DNA of 64,000 nucleotides, taken from contig CAVXBB010000017.1 of assembly GCA_963759875.1 (NCBI GenBank), positions 186,001-250,000 of the forward strand. The letters run 5' to 3'. Positions within the stretch are counted from its first letter, which is position 1. Every line of letters starts with the position of its first letter. The notes beneath the pieces are model-generated. The model was not told where the DNA came from and made no database searches. It was given only the letters and a program-made list of their open reading frames with translations. The translations under genes and the position numbers were made by a program. Below, piece by piece: positions 8,367 through 17,433 of the stretch. The stretch comes from JAFAGX01 sp963759875 (GTDB lineage Bacteria > Acidobacteriota > Terriglobia > Terriglobales > Acidobacteriaceae).

Positions 8367-9608
8367 TTATTCGGTCCAGCGGCGGAAAAGCAGAGCGCCA
8401 TTCGTGCCGCCGAACCCGAAAGAATTGGACATGGCGTATTCCACGTTGGTTTTTCGCGCGTGATTGGGTACGTAGTCCAGGTCGCACTCGGGATCGGGGT
8501 TTTCGAGGTTGATTGTCGGCGGGAGAATCTGGTCGCGGAGCGCCAGAATGGTAATGCCCGCTTCAAGGCCACCGGCGCCACCCAGCAGATGGCCGGTCAT
8601 TGACTTGGTCGAACTTACCGGCACCTTGTATACGCGATCGCCGAAAACCCGCTTGATGGCAACGGTCTCCAATTTGTCACCGAGAGCGGTCGAGGTGCCG
8701 TGAGCATTGATATACCCGACTTGCTCCGGTTTGGCGGCTGCATCCTTCAACGTATTTACCATCACGCGATAAGCGCCATCGCCGTTTTCGGCAGGCTGGG
8801 TGATGTGATAAGCATCGCCACTCATGCCGTAGCCAACAATTTCAGCCAAAATCTTTGCTCCGCGCTGCCGCGCAAAGTCCAATTCCTCCAAGATCAGAAT
8901 TCCAGCGCCTTCCCCGATCACGAAACCGTCGCGTGCGGAATCCCAAGGCCGACTGGATTTCTCGGGCGCATTATTGCGGGTTGAGAGTGCGCGCATGGCG
9001 CTGAATCCCCCCACGGACATTGGCGTAACGGCGGCCTCAGTGCCACCCGCGATCATCACATCGGCGTCACCGCGCTGGATTATTTTGTAAGCATCGCCGA
9101 TCGAGTGGGCACTCGAGGTACAGGCTGTGCAGGTGGCCTCGTTCGGACCTTTCGCGCCACACCGTATGCTGACGTGCCCGGCAGCCAGATTGACGATGGC
9201 AGCAGGGATGAAGAATGGGGAGATTTTGCGCGGCCCACCATTCAGCAGATTTTTATGCTCGCGCTCGATGACATCGAATCCACCTATGCCGGACCCGATA
9301 TGCACTCCCACGCGAGTGGAATTCTCCTCTGTGACTTTCAGCCCGGAAGAATTCACGGCTTCATCGGCGGCGGCAATGGCCAAATGGATGAAGCGGCCCA
9401 TTTTTTTGATTTCTTTTTTGTCGATGAACTGCAGCGGATCAAAATTCTTGACCTCCGCCGCAATCTGACAGGCGAACTGGGAAGCGTCAAATTGTGTGAT
9501 GTGGCATATTCCCGATCTGCCGGCAAGGATATTTTGCCAAACTTCATCGCTGGTGTTCCCAACCCCGCAGATCAGGCCAAGTCCAGTAACGACAACCCGT
9601 CGAGCCAA
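8367..9608 (-). CDS. fabF: Beta-ketoacyl-ACP synthase II
   Basis: 413 residues, full family length. It performs the Claisen condensation of malonyl-ACP with acyl-ACP in fatty-acid elongation. The active-site cysteine is C163 in TACTSSAHSIGDA; the two catalytic histidines are in NAHGTST and STKSMTGHLLG; the glycine-rich end FGFGGTNGALLF is present. The start is a TTG placed immediately after the TAG of the upstream acyl carrier protein, in the same reading frame, and it is the only start that keeps the conserved RRVVVTGLG N-terminus. Translation is therefore almost certainly coupled to acpP. A divergent use in a secondary pathway cannot be excluded. Confidence 0.95.
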   Translation of the reverse strand: MARRVVVTGLGLICGVGNTSDEVWQNILAGRSGICHITQFDASQFACQIAAEVKNFDPLQFIDKKEIKKMGRFIHLAIAAADEAVNSSGLKVTEENSTRVGVHIGSGIGGFDVIEREHKNLLNGGPRKISPFFIPAAIVNLAAGHVSIRCGAKGPNEATCTACTSSAHSIGDAYKIIQRGDADVMIAGGTEAAVTPMSVGGFSAMRALSTRNNAPEKSSRPWDSARDGFVIGEGAGILILEELDFARQRGAKILAEIVGYGMSGDAYHITQPAENGDGAYRVMVNTLKDAAAKPEQVGYINAHGTSTALGDKLETVAIKRVFGDRVYKVPVSSTKSMTGHLLGGAGGLEAGITILALRDQILPPTINLENPDPECDLDYVPNHARKTNVEYAMSNSFGFGGTNGALLFRRWTE

Positions 9609-9854
9609 CTACTTCCCGCCTTTCGCGTGCTTGGAAATGTAGTCCACGGCATCCTGGACGGTGCGGATCTTCTCGGCATCCTCATCCGGGATCTCGATTT
9701 CAAAAGCCTCTTCAAAGGCCATCACCAATTCCACCGTGTCCAATGAATCCGCGCCCAAGTCATCCACGAAGGAGGCGTTTTGCGTTACTTCGCTTTCGTC
9801 TACGCCCAACTGTTCCACAATGATTTGCTTTACTTTTTCGTCAACCGCGGCCAT
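9609..9854 (-). CDS. acpP: Acyl carrier protein (copy adjoining fabF)
   Basis: 81 residues, with the phosphopantetheine attachment site Ser37 in GADSLDTVELVMAFEEAF and the acidic helix typical of fatty-acid ACPs. It is the second of two ACP genes in tandem (spacing 14 bases) and its TAG stop abuts the TTG start of fabF with no spacer. Together the three genes read acp-acp-fabF. AGGAGAA precedes its ATG. Confidence 0.95.
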   Translation of the reverse strand: MAAVDEKVKQIIVEQLGVDESEVTQNASFVDDLGADSLDTVELVMAFEEAFEIEIPDEDAEKIRTVQDAVDYISKHAKGGK

Positions 9855-9868
9855 GAGTTCTCCTTGTA

Positions 9869-10120
9869 CTATTTTGCGTGTTTCTCAACGTAATCGATAG
9901 CATCCTGCACTTTTAGAATTTTCTCGGCGTCCTCATCAGAAATCGACAATTTGAATGCTTCCTCCAGAGCCATCACAAGCTCCACCTGATCGAGCGAATC
10001 CGCTTTCAAGTCTCCGGTAAAAGAGGCGCTGGGGGTGATGTCGTCTTCATCGATTCCCAACTGCTCGCTGATAATTTGCTTGACCTTCTCTGCTAGTTCC
10101 TTTTTTGCGGCAACAGCCAT
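9869..10120 (-). CDS. Acyl carrier protein (first tandem copy)
   Basis: 83 residues, with the modified serine at Ser42 (LKADSLDQVELVMALEEAF). It is clearly paralogous to the next gene (shared VKQII, EQLG, DLxADSLD, DEDAEKI, VQDA-DYV), but has a longer Lys-rich N-terminus and a less acidic helix III (FKLSISDED). ATG 10120 is preceded by AGGGAGG at 8 bases, much stronger than any upstream alternative. Which copy serves bulk fatty-acid synthesis is not clear. Confidence 0.93.
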   Translation of the reverse strand: MAVAAKKELAEKVKQIISEQLGIDEDDITPSASFTGDLKADSLDQVELVMALEEAFKLSISDEDAEKILKVQDAIDYVEKHAK

Positions 10121-10511
10121 TTTCGTCTGCCTCCCTGTGAGCTGAAAAGGAATGAGTAGTGTAACGGCCCAGACAAACTGGTGTAAAGGATAGTCCCGCC
10201 GCGATGTAGGCGAAACGCGGGGGCTCAATCAACTGCCAACAGCATCCTAATTGTTGAGAGTTGCCGGGGTCAAACTCAAGCAAGAGCGTGCAATGGTGAG
10301 TTCAAATTTTTCCGGAATGACTTTCGCAAATCGGGGGAGGGTTTTGCCACGAAGCAGTGGGAGGCTGACCGTCACGCTTTCCCAGCCAGCCCGGGTCTTG
10401 CAATCCCACCACTCGAAAACCAGATTAGCGTTTGCGATGGTCGTTGGAAAGCGTCAATATGCGCCACGCGATCTGGCCAGAATGCTGCCTATGTTAGTCT
10501 GCGCGAGTCGC
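10121..10511. other. Spacer upstream of the acp-acp-fabF operon
   Basis: About 390 bases between the first ACP gene and the HTH gene, both on the minus strand. Apart from the candidate promoter near 10158-10187 I see no gene-like frame; the open frames here lack conserved features and ribosome-binding sites. Confidence 0.5.
10158..10187 (-). promoter_or_regulatory. Candidate sigma70 promoter of the acp-acp-fabF operon
   Basis: On the minus strand TTTACA and TACACT are separated by 18 bases, about 38 bases upstream of the ATG of the first ACP gene. Both hexamers match the consensus at four or more positions. Supported by position and spacing only. Confidence 0.4.
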
Positions 10512-10997
10512 TCAGCAGGAAGCGGAGGCTGTTGCAACAGGCTTTCCAGTTTGCTGTCCAGCTTCTGACAACGCCACCAGCCGGTCTGAATTTGGCCGCT
10601 CCGTTGTCGAGTGCGCAACTTGCGGAACGCGGGACTGCTGCTGAGCGCTTACTTCGCCCGCAACCTTCCCGTGATTCCTGAGCAGCCAGAGCTGTATCTC
10701 GGCGGTGAAGGCAAACACCGGACTGCGATTCCCGTTGCCAATGCGGTGGACGGGTAGCTCCAACTCACGCTCCCAGCGCTGCACCGTCCTAACTCCACGA
10801 TGCAGGAATGTAGCAATTTCTTTCCAGGAGTTCAGGATCGCGGCCCGAGACGGGTCGCCATGGTTTGCCAGCAGGACATCGGACACGAGCACGGGTGCTC
10901 GTGCGCCCGAATCTTTTCTCATGATCATCTGACACTGAGTAGCCGGACTGAGCAACACCAACTCCGGCTTGAGCTGTTTAGGCTTCGCGGGTTTCAT
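10512..10997 (-). CDS. Small helix-turn-helix protein (RGVRTVQRWERELELP family)
   Basis: About 161 residues. The central segment SWKEIATFLHRGVRTVQRWE and following ELELPVHR is a helix-turn-helix seen repeatedly in acidobacterial regulators, often fused to other domains; here it stands alone with Lys/Pro-rich N-terminal and low-complexity C-terminal parts. ATG 10997 has AGGAG 8 bases upstream, so I prefer it to the TTG at 11021. It lies just downstream of the histidine kinase on the same strand (72-base gap), so it may be its output or simply a neighbour. Targets unknown. Confidence 0.7.
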   Translation of the reverse strand: MKPAKPKQLKPELVLLSPATQCQMIMRKDSGARAPVLVSDVLLANHGDPSRAAILNSWKEIATFLHRGVRTVQRWERELELPVHRIGNGNRSPVFAFTAEIQLWLLRNHGKVAGEVSAQQQSRVPQVAHSTTERPNSDRLVALSEAGQQTGKPVATASASC

Positions 10998-11069
10998 TGG
11001 CAATGCTCCTACTTTGTTCAAGAGAGTCTGTTACTACTACAAAAACAAGTCAGCACCAGCTAACAGGGT

Positions 11070-12875
11070 TCATTCGGACGTGTTCGCTGGCGCAACCGGA
11101 ATTGTGATAACCAGAGAGGTTCCTGAGTTGCCCGATTCAACATGCAAAGAGCCGCCCAATTCGCGCACTCTTTCGTGAATTCCCGTTAGACCAACGCCGA
11201 CGCTGGCGCCGGTTTCGCTGAAGCGGCTGAGAACCTCTTCAGGAATTCCGTGACCATTGTCTTTGATTTCGAGAACCACCTGCTCGGCATCCCTAAGGAT
11301 TCGGACCTCAGCTGCGCTAGCTCCTGCATGCCGATGAACATTGGTCAAACCCTCTTGCAAAATGCGGAACAGCGCCAGTTCGATGGCATCCGGCAAGCGA
11401 TCGAGATCATCGCCGGTCTCAAAGTTCACTTTAATGCCGCTGCGTTCCCCGAAGCCTTGCAGGTACCAGCGGGCCGCGGACACCAACCCTGCCTCATCCA
11501 TCATGGGAGGATGCAGCAAATAGGAAAGCGTGCGGACTTCGGTCAGGCATCGCGCTAATAATTCGTCAGCCTGGGACCACAATTCTTCCCTATGTGGGTT
11601 CTGCCGCAGCATATCCATATCGATTTTCAGCCCGGTGAGGTATTGGCCAAGGCTGTCGTGCAGTTCGCGAGCTATGCGGCGGCGCTCCGCGTCCTGAAGA
11701 CCCAGTATGCGCACCGAAAGGCGGCGCAAGGCCGAAGTGCGTTGTTCCACAATTGCCTGTAGTTCCGCTTTGCTTTGGCGAAGCGCTTGCTCCATACGTC
11801 TTTGCTCAGTCACGTCTCGCATGAAGCAACGGGTATGCTGAAATTGGCCGTTCTCCCACAAACCGTTGGAGTGGATCATCACTTGCTTAACCGATCCATC
11901 TTTACAGCGAAGGTCAGCCGGGAAATCGTAGACTTCCTCGCGCTGCATCAGCTTGCGCCAGAACTCGTCAAACTCTTTCGGTTCGACATAGAATTCCGCC
12001 ATGCTGTGGTTGAGGTACTCCTCAGTCGCGTAGCCTAGAAGCTTGAGCATCGCTTTATTGGCCCACAGAATCTTCCTTTCGCGATCCAGTTGCTGCACGC
12101 CTTCAGCGGCATTCTCAAGCAAATCAGAAAGCTCAGCTTCACGGCGCTGCAGGGAATTTAGAATCTCTCTTTTCTCGGCTGTTTCAGTTTCGAGCGCCTG
12201 CGCCTTCTGCTGCAACTCAGTTATATTACGAAGCCGTTGCTCGTTGGTTACCAGCGCCGCGTAGCTTTCGGAAGGAATTACGCCTGAGTGTTCGTTGCAA
12301 ATCCTCAGCAAGTCCTCGGCGTGCTCTTGGCGGTAAAAAGCTTGCAGCGGATATGCGCAATGCAGAGAGAAGGAGTGAGTTTTCGCGAGTTCATTCCACA
12401 AACCTTCGAGCTCGATCGCGGCCTCCGCGTTTCCTTGCGCCCAAAGCAGCGCGACCATCTCTCCGAACACAACCACACGCGACGGCTGGTTTTCAGCGGC
12501 GGCATGGGCCTGAGTGATTATGTCCCCTATGACGTGATGGAACGCGGCAGCGTCGGGCCACCCGTCAAGCATGAATTTGTCGAGAAGTTCGGCGGCGTCC
12601 AGAGCAATATAACGGCCTCGGCGGGTTGCGGCCAGGGGCTGCACCCCGCGAGCTTTCAGACGCTGTGCAAGCTGAGAACGATGCGTCTTGGTGCCGACAA
12701 CAATGGCGGAATCGCCTGCGCCCAAAGCCGTCCCAACAATACGGCTCAAAGAGTCCAGGAGGAAACTGTCCGCCGTATAAAACTGCACCACGTGGCCCCG
12801 GTGGTCGGCTTCGTGCCACACGGCTGTTGGCGCCACCGTTGTTGGATTGTAGGGCTGGACTTTGGCGGTGCTCAT
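11070..12875 (-). CDS. MEDS-PAS sensor histidine kinase (NarL/DesK type)
   Basis: 601 residues, no membrane segment, so cytoplasmic. Order: MEDS sensory domain (about 27-185, GHVVQFYTADSFLLDSLSRI), a coiled-coil linker (210-250), a PAS domain (250-360), then a HisKA_3 domain with the phospho-acceptor His406 in RRIARELHDSLGQYL, and an ATPase domain (about 500-598) with EGLTNVHRHA, DNGHGI and GVGLTGIHERV. MEDS domains are known from DcmR-like regulators of one-carbon metabolism. No response regulator with an intact receiver is visible nearby; the downstream HTH protein has none. GGAG sits 8 bases before the ATG. Confidence 0.88.
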   Translation of the reverse strand: MSTAKVQPYNPTTVAPTAVWHEADHRGHVVQFYTADSFLLDSLSRIVGTALGAGDSAIVVGTKTHRSQLAQRLKARGVQPLAATRRGRYIALDAAELLDKFMLDGWPDAAAFHHVIGDIITQAHAAAENQPSRVVVFGEMVALLWAQGNAEAAIELEGLWNELAKTHSFSLHCAYPLQAFYRQEHAEDLLRICNEHSGVIPSESYAALVTNEQRLRNITELQQKAQALETETAEKREILNSLQRREAELSDLLENAAEGVQQLDRERKILWANKAMLKLLGYATEEYLNHSMAEFYVEPKEFDEFWRKLMQREEVYDFPADLRCKDGSVKQVMIHSNGLWENGQFQHTRCFMRDVTEQRRMEQALRQSKAELQAIVEQRTSALRRLSVRILGLQDAERRRIARELHDSLGQYLTGLKIDMDMLRQNPHREELWSQADELLARCLTEVRTLSYLLHPPMMDEAGLVSAARWYLQGFGERSGIKVNFETGDDLDRLPDAIELALFRILQEGLTNVHRHAGASAAEVRILRDAEQVVLEIKDNGHGIPEEVLSRFSETGASVGVGLTGIHERVRELGGSLHVESGNSGTSLVITIPVAPANTSE

Positions 12876-13263
12876 CCCAAATTCTCCGGGTGCACGAGCT
12901 CGAGGCTAATCGAAAATGACCACACCAAAACGCGGAAAGTGGCGGCACACCCCATGCTCGGATTCTCGCAGTTCCAGCGGCACTGTCGAAATACAGTGTT
13001 TCCTGTATGACGCGGGAGCCTCGTGCAGCCCTCCTCAACATTCATTTGGATGCGTGTAGTCAGGAAACGTGACTTAACCTGCTGTGAAGAAGAAGGAAAA
13101 GTTGTAAGTGCGCGTGTGGTGACAGATAATCGCTGGCGGCTGCTATCCGGAGTTTCTCGTAGGAGTCTTTTAAGTAATCAAACGGAATGCTGCGAGAACA
13201 ACGCAACCTCAAACGCCAGGCTCGCACCCTGCGTAAATATTGATTTTCTGAAAGGAGAATTTC
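12876..13263. other. Divergent spacer between the histidine kinase and the DUF2911 gene
   Basis: About 390 bases. It must hold the promoters of both genes; a good ribosome-binding site (AAAGGAGAA) closes it before 13264. I see no RNA gene and no convincing coding frame. Confidence 0.5.
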
Positions 13264-13806
13264 ATGAAGATACGTCCCGCCATGTTCACAGGTTTTATTT
13301 TGCTCTTTGGCGCTGTCGCAGTCGCGCAAATGTCAAAAGACAAAAGTCAGCGTCCGAGCCCGCCGGAACAGGCTCGATGCAGCTTTCCGGATGGGAAAAC
13401 GATTACGGTCGATTACTCCAGTCCCCGCGCGAAAGGCCGCACCATATTCGGCGGTCTGGTTCCGTACGGCGAAGTATGGCGCACCGGAGCCAATGAAGCC
13501 ACCTCATTCGTAACGACGGCTGACGTGAAAGCTGGCAATTTGCAAATTCCCGCCGGCAATTACACCATCTTCACCATTCCCAACCAGGACAAATGGACGC
13601 TGATCATCAACAAAAAAACGGGTGAATGGGGTATTCCCTACAAGTATGAGTCCGACGAACTCGGCCGCGTCGACATGAAGGTTTCGCAGACTCCCTCACC
13701 GGTGGAGAACTTCGCGATTGCTTTCGATCAAAAGGGCGGCAGTTGCGAGATGAACATCACTTGGGAGAAAACCAAGGCAAGTACAAATTTCAGCGAAGGA
13801 AAGTAA
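13264..13806 (+). CDS. Secreted DUF2911 protein
   Basis: 180 residues with a signal peptide (residues 1-20, GFILLFGAVAVAQ). The mature part is a DUF2911 domain: SPPEQARCSFPDGKTITVDY, then YGEVWRTGANEATSF, IPAGNYTIFTIP and the closing WTLIINKKTGEWG. The family is common in Bacteroidetes and Acidobacteria, predicted to be periplasmic or surface-associated, with no known function. Isolated gene with its own strong ribosome-binding site. Confidence 0.9.
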   Translation: MKIRPAMFTGFILLFGAVAVAQMSKDKSQRPSPPEQARCSFPDGKTITVDYSSPRAKGRTIFGGLVPYGEVWRTGANEATSFVTTADVKAGNLQIPAGNYTIFTIPNQDKWTLIINKKTGEWGIPYKYESDELGRVDMKVSQTPSPVENFAIAFDQKGGSCEMNITWEKTKASTNFSEGK

Positions 13807-13925
13807 GTCAATTACTTAGCTGATTTGCCCACGCGATTACGAGGTCATGCCGAAACTCGGCGCAGTTCAGTCGAGTGAGAGGTCTCGCGCGATGCTACGC
13901 GAAATTTAGGGTTGCTTCACGCAGT

Positions 13926-13970
13926 ATCCCTCGGCCTGCCAGACAAATGCAGGCCTTCCGCATGACCCAA
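13926..13970. repeat. REP-like dispersed intergenic repeat, copy 2
   Basis: ATCCCTCGGCCTGCC, a short loop, then GCAGGCCTTCCGCATGACC. GGCCTGC/GCAGGCC can form a 7-bp stem. Sits between the DUF2911 gene and the end of gcvPB. Confidence 0.5.
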
Positions 13971-14011
13971 GTACGAGGGGGCCCCGCTGGCTACCAGCCA
14001 CTACCTACGAC

Positions 14012-15496
14012 TCACGGCTTCCAGCGCAGGATGGGTTTCCGGGCGGCGGTGACTTCGTCCAGACGCGAGACACGCGTGGCGTGCGGCGCGTCCAGCACCA
14101 TCTGGGGGTCTTCATTCACCTCGTCGGCAATGGAACGCATGGCCTCGATGAAAAGATCCATCTCCTCTCTGGATTCACTTTCCGTAGGCTCGATCATCAG
14201 TGCACCAGGAACGATCAACGGAAAAGCCGTAGTGTAAGGATGGAAGCCGTAATCAATGAGGCGCTTGGCAATGTCCATGGTGCGCACGCCTTTTTTTGCC
14301 TGCAGCTTGTCGCTGAAGACTACCTCGTGCATGCTTGGCGTGGAATACGGCAGGTCATAAGCGCCTTCTAGTCCTTTGCGAATGTAATTGGCGTTGAGCA
14401 CGGCATCTTCCGTGGTTTGGCGCAATCCGTCCGGACCATTGGCGAAGATGTACGCCAGCGCACGAACGAACATTCCGAAATTGCCGTAAAAGGCGCGCAC
14501 CCGGCCTACCGACTGTGGGCGATCATATTCGAATCCCAGGGTTCCGTCGGGTTTCATGATCACTACCGGTTTGGGCACGAAGGGTTCCAAGAATTTTTTG
14601 ACCGCGACCGGACCTGATCCCGGACCGCCACCCCCGTGAGGAGTGGAAAAGGTTTTATGCAGGTTGAGGTGCATTAAATCCACACCGAAGTCCCCGGGGC
14701 GAACTTTTCCGACAAGGGCGTTCATGTTCGCGCCGTCCATATACAGCAGGCCACCCTTGGCGTGTATGATTTCGGCGATCTTATGGATCTCGTGCTCGAA
14801 GACGCCCAGAGTATTGGGATTGGTGAGCATGAGCGCGGCGACTTCCTGGTTCATCTGGGCGGCCAATGCTGCGACATCCACCATTCCCTGCGAGTTGGAT
14901 TTCAGATTCTCAACCGCATAGCCGACTGTGGCTGCGGTTGCGGGATTCGTGCCGTGAGCTGAGTCAGGAATCAGAATTTTCTTGCGGGGATGTCCTTTGG
15001 AATGGTGATGCGCACGAACCATCAGAAGCCCCGTCAGCTCCCCATGCGCGCCGGCCGCGGGCTGCAAAGTGATTGCATCCATTCCAGTGATTTCGATCAG
15101 GCATTCACTCAACGTCTTGAGAATGCGCAGCGCGCCCTGAGAAAGATTTTCCGGCTGATAAGGATGACCATTGGCCAATCCGTCGAAGCGCGCGACTACC
15201 TCGTTCACTCGCGGGTTGTACTTCATCGTGCAGGACCCCAGAGGATACATGCCGAGATCGATTGCGTAATTCCAAGTGGAAAGCCGGGTAAAGTGTCGGA
15301 TGATTTCAATCTCGCTCACCTCTGGCATGTTTCCCAGATCTTTTCTTTCGGATGCGCCTAATAGTTTGCTGCTGTCAACCTCCGGCACATCGAGCGGTGG
15401 AAGTTTCCAGGCAGCTTTACCTGCAGAAGACTTTTCAAAGATGAGCCCTTCATTCTGACTCACGTGCCGGGTGGCCTTGCGGGTCATGTGCTTCAA
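14012..15496 (-). CDS. gcvPB: Glycine dehydrogenase (decarboxylating) subunit 2
   Basis: 494 residues. With GcvPA it forms the two-subunit P-protein, which decarboxylates glycine and passes the aminomethyl group to lipoylated GcvH. The PLP lysine is in NLHKTFSTPHGGGG. The start is TTG 15496: AGGAGG stands 7 bases before it and the TTG overlaps the TGA of gcvPA (TTGA), so the subunits are translationally coupled. An ATG three codons further in is possible but worse spaced. Last gene of the gcvT-gcvH-gcvPA-gcvPB operon. Confidence 0.96.
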   Translation of the reverse strand: MKHMTRKATRHVSQNEGLIFEKSSAGKAAWKLPPLDVPEVDSSKLLGASERKDLGNMPEVSEIEIIRHFTRLSTWNYAIDLGMYPLGSCTMKYNPRVNEVVARFDGLANGHPYQPENLSQGALRILKTLSECLIEITGMDAITLQPAAGAHGELTGLLMVRAHHHSKGHPRKKILIPDSAHGTNPATAATVGYAVENLKSNSQGMVDVAALAAQMNQEVAALMLTNPNTLGVFEHEIHKIAEIIHAKGGLLYMDGANMNALVGKVRPGDFGVDLMHLNLHKTFSTPHGGGGPGSGPVAVKKFLEPFVPKPVVIMKPDGTLGFEYDRPQSVGRVRAFYGNFGMFVRALAYIFANGPDGLRQTTEDAVLNANYIRKGLEGAYDLPYSTPSMHEVVFSDKLQAKKGVRTMDIAKRLIDYGFHPYTTAFPLIVPGALMIEPTESESREEMDLFIEAMRSIADEVNEDPQMVLDAPHATRVSRLDEVTAARKPILRWKP

Positions 15497-16872
15497 CGTG
15501 CCACCTCCTCTACGTCAGCTTCGGGCGCGGGCTTCACAGCACGCTGAGTGTCGCCGATTATCCGTGCTGCGGTATCAATCGCGTTCCGGCTGGTCATTTC
15601 GGTGCAGCACCACAGGGCTGCATTGCCCAGTTCCGGATAGAATTTTCTTAACGGCAAGCCGCCGATGATCTTGTGCCCAAGAAGCCGGTTGTTGAGCGTA
15701 TAAGGATCTTCGCTCGTCTGAAGCACGAATTCATTGAACCGCGGCGCGTCCCGGAACAGCACCGCTGCTTGTTTGCCCAACTGGCCGCTGGCGTACACCG
15801 CTTTCGCAAGATTCTGTTTCGCGAGTTCGCGCAGGCCAACTTTGCCGTAAACAGTCATAAAGATGTTGACCATGAGCCCGACTAGTGCCTGGTTGGTGCA
15901 GATGTTGGAAGTGGCCTTCTCGCGGCGGATGTGTTGTTCGCGGGTAGCGAGCGTGAGCACGAAACCGCGCTTGCCGTTCCGATCCGTTGTCTGACCCACC
16001 AGCCGCCCGGGCATCTGCCGAACGTACTGCTCACGGCTCGCAATCACGCCGCAATAAGGACCACCGAAACCAAGAGGCACGCCGAACGATTGTGCTTCCA
16101 TCGCGACGATGTCGGCCTGGCGCGGCGGTTCAACAATGCCCAGCGACACGACTTCGGCAATGGAAACGACCAACATCGCTTCGTGCTTGTGCGCGATTTC
16201 GGCAATAGCAGCTACATCTTCGATGGTGCCGAAGAAATTCGGTGATTGGATCAACACGCACGCGGTTTGTGGAGTGATGGCCTTTTCCATGGCCGCAGGG
16301 TCAACCCGGCCGTTGTTAGGAAATCCTACCGTGGTGAGCGTCAGACCCTGATGCTGTGCGTAGGTAGAGAGTACCTCCCTGTACTCGGGGTGAACGCTGC
16401 GCGCGATCACGATTGAGCGCTTTCCTGTGAGGCGCACCGCCATCATCACCGCTTCGGTTGCGGCAGTAGAACCGTCGTACATGGACGCGTTCGCCACTTC
16501 CATTCCGGTGAGTTCGCAAATCATGCTTTGGAACTCGAAGATGGATTGCAGCGTTCCCTGCGAAACTTCCGCTTGATACGGCGTGTAGGCAGTGAGGAAT
16601 TCGCCCCGCGAAATCAGGGAATCAATAATGACCGGCCGATAATGCAGATAAGCGCCTGCACCTAGAAAACTGGCGTAGCCATCTGCATTCTCCCACGAAC
16701 GCTCGCGGAACCAGTCCACGATTTCCGACTCGGCCATCTGCCGCGGAACCTTGAGATCGCGATTGAGCCTGTACTCAGCGGGAATTGGCGCAAAAAGATC
16801 GTCAATTGAGCGCACGCCAATGGCTTTGAGGATCGCTTCCCGATCAGCTGGAGATTTAGGTAGATAACGCAT
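15493..16872 (-). CDS. gcvPA: Glycine dehydrogenase (decarboxylating) subunit 1
   Basis: 459 residues, the N-terminal half of the split P-protein. It begins with the conserved MRYLPKSPADREAILKAIG and contains SQGTLQSIFEFQSMICELTG and MYDGSTAATEAVMMA. Split P-proteins are the usual form in several phyla, in contrast to the single-chain GcvP of Escherichia coli. It overlaps gcvPB by four bases and is separated from gcvH by a 127-base spacer of degenerate repeat-like sequence. Confidence 0.96.
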   Translation of the reverse strand: MRYLPKSPADREAILKAIGVRSIDDLFAPIPAEYRLNRDLKVPRQMAESEIVDWFRERSWENADGYASFLGAGAYLHYRPVIIDSLISRGEFLTAYTPYQAEVSQGTLQSIFEFQSMICELTGMEVANASMYDGSTAATEAVMMAVRLTGKRSIVIARSVHPEYREVLSTYAQHQGLTLTTVGFPNNGRVDPAAMEKAITPQTACVLIQSPNFFGTIEDVAAIAEIAHKHEAMLVVSIAEVVSLGIVEPPRQADIVAMEAQSFGVPLGFGGPYCGVIASREQYVRQMPGRLVGQTTDRNGKRGFVLTLATREQHIRREKATSNICTNQALVGLMVNIFMTVYGKVGLRELAKQNLAKAVYASGQLGKQAAVLFRDAPRFNEFVLQTSEDPYTLNNRLLGHKIIGGLPLRKFYPELGNAALWCCTEMTSRNAIDTAARIIGDTQRAVKPAPEADVEEVAR

Positions 16873-16999
16873 AAGGTGAAGCTATTTGATGTTTTAGGAG
16901 GCCGCTAGGATTTTCGATTGCCAATCGCCCATGGCCAAGTGCCGTTTGCGGGATTTTCAATCGACAATCAAGAATCGGAAATAGCAAATCGCCAATGCC

Positions 17000-17389
17000 C
17001 TAGTGTCCGCCTTCTTCCGTAACGAATTTCTCATAATCGACGGCCGAAAGCAGTGATTTCAATTCATCCGGATTTTTCAGCTCGACCTTGAGCATCCACG
17101 CGCCGTGAGCGTCTTTGTTGATCTTCTCGGGAGACTTCGCCAACTCGTCATTGACTGCGGTCACGGTGCCAGAAACCGGGGCATACAAATCGGAAACGGC
17201 TTTTACCGATTCAACACTACCGAACGACTTGCCCGCGGTGATCTCCGTTCCGACTTTGGGCAGATCGACGAAGACAATGTCGCCAAGTGATTCCTGGGCA
17301 TAATTGGTGATCCCGACCATGGCAGCTTTTCCGTCAGGCTTAACCCACTCGTGCGATTTGGCGTACTTGAAGTCGCTGGGATAACCCAT
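17000..17389 (-). CDS. gcvH: Glycine cleavage system H protein
   Basis: 129 residues. H-protein shuttles the aminomethyl group between P-, T- and L-proteins on a lipoyl arm. The lipoylated lysine is Lys63 in SVESVKAVSDLYAPVSG, and the N-terminal KSHEWVKPDG is conserved. It depends on LipA, which is encoded at 3.9 kb. Spacing to gcvT is about 44 bases. Confidence 0.97.
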   Translation of the reverse strand: MGYPSDFKYAKSHEWVKPDGKAAMVGITNYAQESLGDIVFVDLPKVGTEITAGKSFGSVESVKAVSDLYAPVSGTVTAVNDELAKSPEKINKDAHGAWMLKVELKNPDELKSLLSAVDYEKFVTEEGGH

Positions 17390-17433
17390 AGCTTCTCGCT
17401 CCTGGCTTCTAGTTCCTAGTTACTAACTACCAG

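Noticed and set aside
10251..10568. 105-codon plus-strand frame between the HTH gene and the ACP operon
   Set aside because: No ribosome-binding site, overlaps the 3' end of the HTH gene, and the product has no recognisable features.
12565..13041. 158-codon minus-strand frame overlapping the histidine kinase start
   Set aside because: It lies in another frame of the conserved MEDS domain and is Arg/Pro/Ser-rich like other shadow frames.
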